Assembly (NCBI GenBank): GCA_036490515.1
Contig: DASXDU010000018.1
Coordinates: forward strand, 1-64,000
DNA from: Palsa-1150 sp036490515
GTDB taxonomy: Bacteria > Myxococcota_A > Polyangia > Polyangiales > Polyangiaceae
Direction of reading: 5' to 3'
Length of the DNA: 64,000 nucleotides
Position 1 is the stretch's first letter. The number at the start of each line of letters is the position of its first letter. The notes beneath the pieces were generated by a model, which made no database searches, was not told the DNA's origin, and saw only the letters and a program-made list of their open reading frames with translations. Made by a program: the position numbers and the translations under genes. This document shows positions 54,366 to 61,348 of this stretch, piece after piece.

Positions 54366-55064
54366 TCACCCCATCGCGAGCTTGTACCCGAAGCCGTACA
54401 CCGTGAGGATGTGCTGCGGCCTGTCGGGGCTCCGCTCGATCTTCCGGCGGAGCTTCACGATGAAGTTGTCGACGGTGCGGTTCGTCGACGAGCCCTCGAG
54501 GCCCCAGATCTTGGCGAGGATCTCGTCGCGGCCGACGGGCTGGCCGGCGCGCTCCGCGAGCATGCGGAGGAGCTCGACCTCGTAGAAGGAGAGCGTGTGC
54601 TCGCGGCCGCGCGCCTTCACGGTGTGGGTCGTGAAGTTCACCGTCGCGTCGCCGACGGCGACGGTCTCGGGAACGGAGGAGCTGCGGGTGGCGTGCGCGC
54701 GGCGGAAGATGGCCCGCACGCGGGCGATGAGCTCGTTCACGCCGAAGGGCTTCGTGACGTAGTCGTCGGCGCCAGCGTCGAGGCCGCGGATCTTGTCGGT
54801 CTCCTGCGAGCGCGCGGTCAGCATGACGATCGGCACGAGCGCGTCGATGCGCCGGAGCTCCTCGCAGACGGCGTAGCCGTTCACGTCGGGGAGCATGAGG
54901 TCGAGGATGACGGCGTCCGGCCCCTCGCTCCGCGCGAGCGCGACGCCGTCCTTCCCCTTCCCCGCCGCGATGACACGGAAGCCCTCGAACTCGAGCGCGT
55001 CGCGCAGGCCCATCACGATGTCCGGCTCGTCGTCGATGACGAGGATGGTCTTCTTGCCCGGCAT
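54366..55064 (-). CDS. OmpR/PhoB-family response regulator
   Basis: A 232-residue regulator. The receiver domain has VIDDEPD, the phosphoacceptor Asp in VILDLMLPD, the Thr in MLTARSQ and Lys in YVTKPFG. The C-terminal winged helix (about 135-232) includes LSFYEVELLRMLAERAGQPVGRDEIL, SSTNRTVDNFIVKLRRKIE and ILTVYGFGYKL, typical of PhoB-type DNA binding. No histidine kinase is adjacent, so it is an orphan here. It lies between the two inverted von Willebrand-type lipoprotein genes and is oriented with copy 2, 119 bp after its stop, so it could be co-transcribed with it or regulate the pair. Confidence 0.95.
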   Translation of the reverse strand: MPGKKTILVIDDEPDIVMGLRDALEFEGFRVIAAGKGKDGVALARSEGPDAVILDLMLPDVNGYAVCEELRRIDALVPIVMLTARSQETDKIRGLDAGADDYVTKPFGVNELIARVRAIFRRAHATRSSSVPETVAVGDATVNFTTHTVKARGREHTLSFYEVELLRMLAERAGQPVGRDEILAKIWGLEGSSTNRTVDNFIVKLRRKIERSPDRPQHILTVYGFGYKLAMG

Positions 55065-55183
55065 GGCGCGGGCTCAGCATAGCGGCCCCCGCGCGGACCG
55101 AGAACGGGCTCGACGAGAAACGGCGGAGCGACCGAGATCGCCCCGCCGTCTTCGAGGTTGCAGCCTTGCGGTCGTCGCGCGCG

Positions 55184-57820
55184 TCAGCCGCCCGCGCCGC
55201 CCCCACCGCTGCTGCCGCTGCTGCTGCTCGTCCCGCTCGACCCGCCGTCACCGACGACGCTCACCGCGCTCTCGATGCACTGCAGGCTGACGGTCGCGCC
55301 CGTGGGCGGCTCGCCGTTCGAGAAGAGGATCGCCTGCGGGCACCCGCCAGCCGCCGAGCCGGTGACGTAGCACCAGCCGTTGTCGCTGGACGCGGCGCAG
55401 CTGCCGTTCGAGAAGTCGCCCGCGTTGCTCACGGGGTTGAGCTGCTGGAGCGCGCAGACCGGCTGGAGATCCGGATCGCCCGCCTGACCGGCCGTGAACC
55501 CGCCCGCCGCCTCGAGGCTCGCGCAGTACTTGTTCAGGACGTCCTGCGTCAGTGTGGCCGAGTTCGCCCCCGCCGGCACGACGCCCGGACCGAGGAGGCC
55601 CTTGGTCTGGTCGCACGCGTTGCCCGGGTTCGCGCACGCGCCGGGGCCCACCTGGCCGGGGAGCTGCACGAGGATGAGGCACGGCACGTTCTGGCTCGAG
55701 TCCGGCTGGAGCTTCTGCGGCAGGCACTGGTTGCTCAGCGAGGCCTTGAGCCGGTTGATGATGGCGTTGACCGCCGGGTTGTACCCGTAGAGCGGGTCGG
55801 ACGCCGGATCGCCACCCGTCGCCGTCACGTGGATCGGGCAGAGGCTCGAGACGATGCCCTGGTCGCCGCTCGTCGACTCGCTCATCTTCTTCGCGATGAT
55901 CATCTCGCGGACCGACGGGTACGCCTTGCCGTAGATCTGAAGGGTCGGCGTGGTCGTGTCGCAGAGCTGCGTGCCGGAGTTGAGCGCGTTTGCGGCGCAG
56001 TCGCACGCGCCGCTGTACTTCGGGTCGGTGCAGTCCTTGCCGACCCCGCCGTACTGCGGCCGGAGATCGAACACGCACGAGAACTGGAGGTCACCCTTCT
56101 TCGGCTGCCACTCGCCGCCGTTGATCTTGTCGCAGCTCAGCCCCTGCGGTGTGCCGCTGGCGCCGGGGGGGCAGCTCGAGAGGTTCGCGAGGACGCCCTG
56201 CTTCTGCCACGGCGACTCGGTGAGCGGTCCCTGGCCGGTGCGCGGGTTCCAGTCCTCCACCATGTGGAAGTCGGCCCCGCTGAAGTCGTAGTTCTCGGGG
56301 TCCTTCCCCATGATCGCGGTCCACTGGTCGTCGGTCAGCGTGTCCGCCTGCGCATCGGTCGTGTCGCCCGGCGGGCAGTTGGGGGCGCAGGTCTGGAGGA
56401 GCTCGTGGGGAACACCGGCGATGGCAGCGTAGTAGATGAGGTCCGACGTGCGCGTCCCCTTCGTCAGGGCGCAGAGCTCGGAGTTCGAGCTCGTCGGCAG
56501 CCCGGTGGCGTAGAGCGCGTTCACGCAGTTGGCGTTCGCGTCCTGGTCGCCGATGTAGTTGCCGTTGCCGTCGTGCTCGTGCTGCGAGTCCGGCACGCTG
56601 TCCTTCTGCATGCCGCGCACGTAGCGGCTCGTCGGGTAGCCGGCGAAGAGGCCGAAGCGCATCTTCTGGTGGTAGAAGCGCGTGTTGAGCGTGTCGTCGC
56701 TCGGGTCGAGGTACCCGTTCGAGCCGTTGGCGCCGTCCTTCGGGCACTCCGTCGCGAAGTTCGACGTGCCCTGGATGAACGCGCACGACGTGCAGTTCTT
56801 GTCGTTCGGGCCCGTCGTCGTCGGGTTCGTCGGGTCGAAGTTGGTGCACTCGATGGTGCCCTGCGGCGCGGAGCCGTTGCTCGAGCCCGGGAACGAGCCG
56901 TTGTCGAACGCCCAGCCCTGCCCGCCGATCGACAGCGGGTCGGCCGCCTCCTCGTTTTCGTCGGTCACGACGATGATTGCGACGAGCGAGTCGGGCCGGA
57001 GGAAGTCGGAGCGCTGCTGGAGGATGTTGTTGTCGATGCCGCTGAGAGATGCCTGCGTGCCGTTCTTCGTGATTGTGTCGAACGGATCGGGCTGGACGAG
57101 GAAGCGGTACCAGGCCTCGTTCTGCGCCTCGAAGCCGCAGCCGTGCTCGTGAACGCCCTCGACGAGGGTCGTGAAGTCGGTGACGAGCGTGGCGGCGACG
57201 GTGACCGCCGGCGGGAGCGGCTGCGGGTGGCTGCTGTTGGACGAGACGGCCGGGAACCAGGAGAGGAAGTTGCTCGCGTTGAGGTCCGTCGCCGTGTTCT
57301 CGACGGTCGGGTCGTTGGCGACGCCGCCGCGGTTGATGAGCTCACCCTTGTCGTCGTTGTGGGCGTTGAGGGCGGCGTTCGCGGGGTTCGTGACCGTGGG
57401 GCCGCACTGGTCGCCGCCGCGGCCGCCGAGCGACGACGTCACGACGCCGATGTGCATGTCGTGCACGGGCGGGAACTCGGCCTTGCTCGTCGCCTTCGAG
57501 CACGTGCCGTCGGCGGCGGCCTGCGTGCCGTCGGGCTGGCCGCTCGTGATGTCGAGGCAGTTCGGCGCGACCAGCCGGTTGATCATGTTCGGCACGGCCT
57601 GCGCGAGGAGGGCCTGCTTGTCGCCCATCGACGCGGAGTTGTCGATCATGAACAAGAGGTCGACCTTGTCGACGCTCTGGTTGTGCACGACCGCCGTGAA
57701 GTTCGTGTTGGTCACCGGGCTTGCGTTCGTGACCGGGCGCGAGAGGCAGCCCGCCCCGAGAATGCCGAGAACGCCGAAGACCGTGGCTACGGCGGCACCG
57801 TGCTTCAACATGCGAGTCAT
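55184..57820 (-). CDS. Von Willebrand-type lipoprotein, copy 2 (inverted paralogue)
   Basis: An 878-residue paralogue of the protein at 51671-54328, read in the opposite direction. ATG 57820 (MTRMLKHGA) gives a signal ending GILGAGC; a slightly earlier in-frame ATG at 57847 is less likely. The MIDAS-like DNSASMGDKQ and the Asp/Asn loop HDGNGNYIGDQDANANC are conserved, as are the Cys positions and Ser/Gly tail. The middle third has diverged (for example CAPNCPPGDTTDAQADT is extra), while the last third is almost identical to copy 1, a pattern expected from gene conversion. A pair of identical hairpins lies upstream of its start. Confidence 0.85.
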   Translation of the reverse strand: MTRMLKHGAAVATVFGVLGILGAGCLSRPVTNASPVTNTNFTAVVHNQSVDKVDLLFMIDNSASMGDKQALLAQAVPNMINRLVAPNCLDITSGQPDGTQAAADGTCSKATSKAEFPPVHDMHIGVVTSSLGGRGGDQCGPTVTNPANAALNAHNDDKGELINRGGVANDPTVENTATDLNASNFLSWFPAVSSNSSHPQPLPPAVTVAATLVTDFTTLVEGVHEHGCGFEAQNEAWYRFLVQPDPFDTITKNGTQASLSGIDNNILQQRSDFLRPDSLVAIIVVTDENEEAADPLSIGGQGWAFDNGSFPGSSNGSAPQGTIECTNFDPTNPTTTGPNDKNCTSCAFIQGTSNFATECPKDGANGSNGYLDPSDDTLNTRFYHQKMRFGLFAGYPTSRYVRGMQKDSVPDSQHEHDGNGNYIGDQDANANCVNALYATGLPTSSNSELCALTKGTRTSDLIYYAAIAGVPHELLQTCAPNCPPGDTTDAQADTLTDDQWTAIMGKDPENYDFSGADFHMVEDWNPRTGQGPLTESPWQKQGVLANLSSCPPGASGTPQGLSCDKINGGEWQPKKGDLQFSCVFDLRPQYGGVGKDCTDPKYSGACDCAANALNSGTQLCDTTTPTLQIYGKAYPSVREMIIAKKMSESTSGDQGIVSSLCPIHVTATGGDPASDPLYGYNPAVNAIINRLKASLSNQCLPQKLQPDSSQNVPCLILVQLPGQVGPGACANPGNACDQTKGLLGPGVVPAGANSATLTQDVLNKYCASLEAAGGFTAGQAGDPDLQPVCALQQLNPVSNAGDFSNGSCAASSDNGWCYVTGSAAGGCPQAILFSNGEPPTGATVSLQCIESAVSVVGDGGSSGTSSSSGSSGGGGAGG

Positions 57821-57909
57821 GGATCGCCCTCTCCTTGGGGAACTCACGAACGGCTTCGACTATCCGTCGAAAATCGCAGCCGATTCTTAGCAGGAAAGCC
57901 CAGCGAAGT

Positions 57910-57994
57910 CTCCGGCAAATGCCGGAGGGTGCACCGGGCGGTCCCCGCCCAACGGCCCCAGAAGCAGGCGCCGTGCCTCCGGCATTTGCCGGAG
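57910..57994. repeat. Pair of inverted 18-bp hairpins (REP/BIME-like)
   Basis: CTCCGGCAAATGCCGGAG (57910-57927) and its exact reverse complement (57977-57994) each form an 8-bp stem around two bases and lie 67 bp apart in opposite orientation. They sit between the uvrC stop and the start of the second von Willebrand-type gene. The layout resembles a bacterial interspersed mosaic element or a double operator; no T-run follows either hairpin. Confidence 0.6.
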
Positions 57995-58022
57995 AAAACG
58001 CAGTTGGCGGCCTCGCGCGCGG

Positions 58023-60182
58023 TCAACCGGGTTGGCGGTCGGTCCCCTCCGTTGGCTGCTCCGGCTCCAGGACCGCTGCCTCGAGCGGGAACGCGGCGCG
58101 CACGGCCTTCACGTGACGCGCCGTGACACCAGGCACCGCGAGGAGCGTGGCGTCGTCCGCCGCGCGGATCGCGGCGAGGTTGCCCACGTGCTGGAGGAGC
58201 GCCTTCTTCGCCCGGTCGCCGAGGCCCTTCACGTCGTCGAGCGGCGAGTGGAACCGGCGCTTCTTGCCGAGGCGCATGCGCGCGCGGTTCGAGAAGCGGT
58301 GGGCCTCGTCGCGCAGCCGCGCGAGGAGGAAGAGCGACGTCGTGCTGCTCTTGAGCGGGATGGGGTTCTTCTGGCCGGGCAGGTACACGCGGTCGACGAG
58401 CGTCTCGCCGGCGACGTTTTCCTTCTCCTTGGCGAGAGCGACGACGGGCAGATCGTGGAGCCCGAGGTCGTGCGCCGCGGCGAGGGCCACGGCGAGCTGG
58501 CCGCGCCCGCCGTCGACGACGAAGAGATCGGGGGCGTCCCAGGATGCGTCGGCCTCCGCGGGGGCGTCGTGCTCGGTCGAGGTGCCCTCGGCGAGCGTCC
58601 CCGGGAGCTCCTCGGCCTTGATGGCCCGGCGGAAGCGGCGCGCGAGCACCTCGTACATCGAGCCGTAGTCGTCGTTCACGTCGCCGAACGCGGCGCTCGC
58701 ACGATCGCCCGGCTCGCGTCCGGCCCCGTTCAGCCCGCGCACGTTGAACGTGCGGTAGCGCTTCTTGTCGAGCGCGCCGTCCTTCATCGCGACGATGGCG
58801 CCGACGGTGTCGCCGCCGCCGAGGTGCGAGATGTCGCAGCACTCGATGCGCCGCGGGAGCGCGGCGAGACGCAGCCGTTCCTGCAGATCGCGCAGGCGCT
58901 CCTCGACGTCGTCGCTCTGGCGCTTCTTCTCCTCGAACGAGTGGCGGGCGTTGTCGTTCGCCATCGCGAGGAGGTCCACGCGGTGCCCGCGCCGCGGCAG
59001 CAGGAGGGCGACCTTGTGGCGCGCGCGCTCGGCCAGCCACTCGGCGATGCCCGCGATCCCCTCGGGCTCGCGCGGCAAGACGATCTCGTCGGGCACGAGC
59101 ACGGCCGACCCGGCGTCCTCGTCGGCGTCCTTCTCGCCGGGCTCGCCGGAGTCGCCGGCCTCGCCCGCGTCGCGGCCGCGCGCGAGCGAGCCGCCGTAGT
59201 GCTGCGCGAGGAACGCCGCGACGATCTCCTCGTCGGGGATCTCGGCCTGCTTGATCGAGTAAGTCCCCACGTCCTGGAGCTTGCCGGCGCGCACGTGGAG
59301 GAGCGCTATCTCGACGAGCTCCCCCTCGCGATAGAGGCCGAGGACGTCGCGGTCGATCGTGTCGATCGTGACGACGCGCTGCTCCTCGCGCACCTTCTCG
59401 ATGGCGCGCAGCTGGTCGCGATAGACGGCGGCGAGCTCGAAGCGCATCGCGCGCGCTGCGTGCTTCATCCTCCCGTCGAGCTCGCGCGACAGCTCGTCAT
59501 GGCGCCCCTCGAGGAACTTCGCGACCGCGTCGACCTGCTCGCCGTACCACCCGCGGTCGACGGGCAGGACGCAGGGCGCGGGGCAGCGCTTGATCTGGTG
59601 CTGGAGGCACGGGCGCCTGCGGCTCGCGAACTCGGTGTCGCTGCACGTCCGGAGCTGGAAGTGCTTGTTGACGAGGTGGAGCGTGCGCCGCGCCGCCGTC
59701 GCCGAGTGGTACGGCCCGAAGTACCGCGGCCTCTCCGCGTCGTCGGCGCGCGGCCTGCGAACGACCTCGAGCCGCGGCCATTCCCTGCTGGCGGAGGTTC
59801 GAGGGGGGGCCCCCGAAGCGTCGACCTGGGACGCCGGCTTCGTCTCCGGCGGACGCCCCAGGCGAAGCGTGATGAAATCCTTGTCGTCGCGGAGCTTGAC
59901 GTTGTACCGCGGCCGGTACTCCTTGATCAGGTTGTTCTCGAGGATCGTCGCCTCCTTCTCGTTGGCGGTGACGATCGTGTCGAGGTCCCCGATGGTCCGC
60001 TGAAGGACGGGGATGAAGGCCCGCGCGTCGCCGTGCGCGTCCTGGAAGTAGCTCCGCACGCGCGCGCGGAGGCTCTTCGCCTTGCCGACGTAGACGACCG
60101 CCCCCTTCTTGTCCTTGAAGAGGTACACGCCCGGCTGAGGCGGCAGCCCCTCGAGCTTCTGGAGGACCGCGTCCGGCAGCAT
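58023..60182 (-). CDS. uvrC: Excinuclease ABC subunit C
   Basis: Makes both incisions in nucleotide excision repair after UvrA/UvrB recognition. The 719-residue protein has an N-terminal GIY-YIG domain (PPQPGVYLFKDKKGAVVYVG and LRARVRSYF), a UVR UvrB-binding helix pair near residue 240 (GRMKHAARAMRFELAAVYRDQL), a central RNase H-like nuclease (CCDISHLGGGDTVGAIVAMK, DLFVVDGGRGQLAVA) and a C-terminal helix-hairpin-helix (GLGDRAKKALLQHVGNLAAI). It is longer than typical because of acidic insertions (about 115-135, 340-365 and 525-545). It appears monocistronic; the ATG at 60182 is the natural start. Confidence 0.97.
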   Translation of the reverse strand: MLPDAVLQKLEGLPPQPGVYLFKDKKGAVVYVGKAKSLRARVRSYFQDAHGDARAFIPVLQRTIGDLDTIVTANEKEATILENNLIKEYRPRYNVKLRDDKDFITLRLGRPPETKPASQVDASGAPPRTSASREWPRLEVVRRPRADDAERPRYFGPYHSATAARRTLHLVNKHFQLRTCSDTEFASRRRPCLQHQIKRCPAPCVLPVDRGWYGEQVDAVAKFLEGRHDELSRELDGRMKHAARAMRFELAAVYRDQLRAIEKVREEQRVVTIDTIDRDVLGLYREGELVEIALLHVRAGKLQDVGTYSIKQAEIPDEEIVAAFLAQHYGGSLARGRDAGEAGDSGEPGEKDADEDAGSAVLVPDEIVLPREPEGIAGIAEWLAERARHKVALLLPRRGHRVDLLAMANDNARHSFEEKKRQSDDVEERLRDLQERLRLAALPRRIECCDISHLGGGDTVGAIVAMKDGALDKKRYRTFNVRGLNGAGREPGDRASAAFGDVNDDYGSMYEVLARRFRRAIKAEELPGTLAEGTSTEHDAPAEADASWDAPDLFVVDGGRGQLAVALAAAHDLGLHDLPVVALAKEKENVAGETLVDRVYLPGQKNPIPLKSSTTSLFLLARLRDEAHRFSNRARMRLGKKRRFHSPLDDVKGLGDRAKKALLQHVGNLAAIRAADDATLLAVPGVTARHVKAVRAAFPLEAAVLEPEQPTEGTDRQPG

Positions 60183-60234
60183 GGGCGCGAGACGGGAAGA
60201 TACTCTTTCGGCGCGGGCGCGCCGCGCCGCGTTT

Positions 60235-61248
60235 CTAGTCGTTCGGCCGGTCGTACTGGGCGCACTTCTTCTTGGTCGCCGGGTCGAGCCACTTGAGGCA
60301 CCGGGTCGTGAAGAGCGCCCCGGCGTCGGCCGTGACCTTGGGGGCCGGCTTGTACGTGAGCGTGAGGTCGACCCTCTGCACGGCGCCCTCCACGACGTCG
60401 ACGGGAGCGGTCGCGCCGCCGGCGAACGCGGGGTGGGACGCGCCGATCTCGAGGTGACCGACCGGGACCCCGTCGATGCGGTAGTGGCCCGCGAGATCGC
60501 TCACCGCGTGGAGCGGGTGGCGGAAGACGTAGAGGTCCTCCTGCATGAAGGGCTCGATCTGGTCCTTGAGGACGAAGTGGCCGGCCTTGGTCGGGTAGAT
60601 CTTCACGGGAGAGCCCTTCTCGTGCGGCGGGGCGACCATCACGGCGAGCGCGAAGACCTGGTCCACGTACGGGCCGAAGAGGAGGCCGGAGTCGTTCGAG
60701 ACCTCGAGGCGCTGGCCGTAGGTGATCGCGATCGTGCGCGGGCCGTACGAGCAGTTGGGCTGGATGGTGAGGGGGACGACGTCGGTCTTGTCGGGGAGGA
60801 AGCCCTTGTAGCCGACGGCGACGACGACGGCGTCGCCCAGCGGGCGCGGGCCGGTCGGCTTGTCCGCCTTGTCGGGCTTGCCCTCGCGAAAGAGCTTTCC
60901 GAAGGTATCGAGGGCGGCCGGGCACTTCGCGGCGTCGAGCTGCACGGCGGGAGCCTCCGGGCCCTCGACGGTGATCGTGCCCTCGACGCTGCCGGTGGGA
61001 CCCGTGTACGGGGGAAGGTCACCGGGGTTGAGCACGGCCTCGACGCTGGCCCGCGGGATGGGGAACGGCCCGGCCTCGGGCGCCCCCTCGGCGACGCTCG
61101 CGGAGGGAGAGGCGGACCCGCTCGCGCCGGGCGCGGCCTCGCCGGTGCTGCTGGTCTTGCAGGCCGCGAGGCTGGCAAGCGCGGGGAGCGCTGCGAGCGA
61201 CGCGAGGAAGGCAACCAAGGTGGCGGAACGCCCGAGCGAAGTTCGCAT
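60235..61248 (-). CDS. Lipoprotein with carboxypeptidase-regulatory-like domains
   Basis: A 337-residue lipoprotein; ATG 61248 gives a signal ending ASLAAC. After a Ser/Ala/Pro linker, one beta unit (GSVEGTITVEGPEAPAVQLDAAKC, then VVVAVGYKGFLPDKTDVV) and a cupredoxin-like segment (VPLTIQPNCSYGPRTIAITYGQ, LEVSNDSG) precede a carboxypeptidase-regulatory-like domain (LAGHYRIDGVPVGHLEIGASHPAF). A C-terminal CLKW...KKKCAQ pair closes it. Similar proteins accompany cytochrome clusters in other proteobacteria. There are no coding neighbours within 50 bp; the function is unknown. Confidence 0.75.
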   Translation of the reverse strand: MRTSLGRSATLVAFLASLAALPALASLAACKTSSTGEAAPGASGSASPSASVAEGAPEAGPFPIPRASVEAVLNPGDLPPYTGPTGSVEGTITVEGPEAPAVQLDAAKCPAALDTFGKLFREGKPDKADKPTGPRPLGDAVVVAVGYKGFLPDKTDVVPLTIQPNCSYGPRTIAITYGQRLEVSNDSGLLFGPYVDQVFALAVMVAPPHEKGSPVKIYPTKAGHFVLKDQIEPFMQEDLYVFRHPLHAVSDLAGHYRIDGVPVGHLEIGASHPAFAGGATAPVDVVEGAVQRVDLTLTYKPAPKVTADAGALFTTRCLKWLDPATKKKCAQYDRPND

Positions 61249-61348
61249 GACGAGATTTCTCAGCAAGGTTCGCACCTACCATCGCGGTTCCCGGAGGCGC
61301 AAGCGGAGCAGGAAGGCCGGGGAAGTGCACCTGCTCCGCGAGCGCCGC

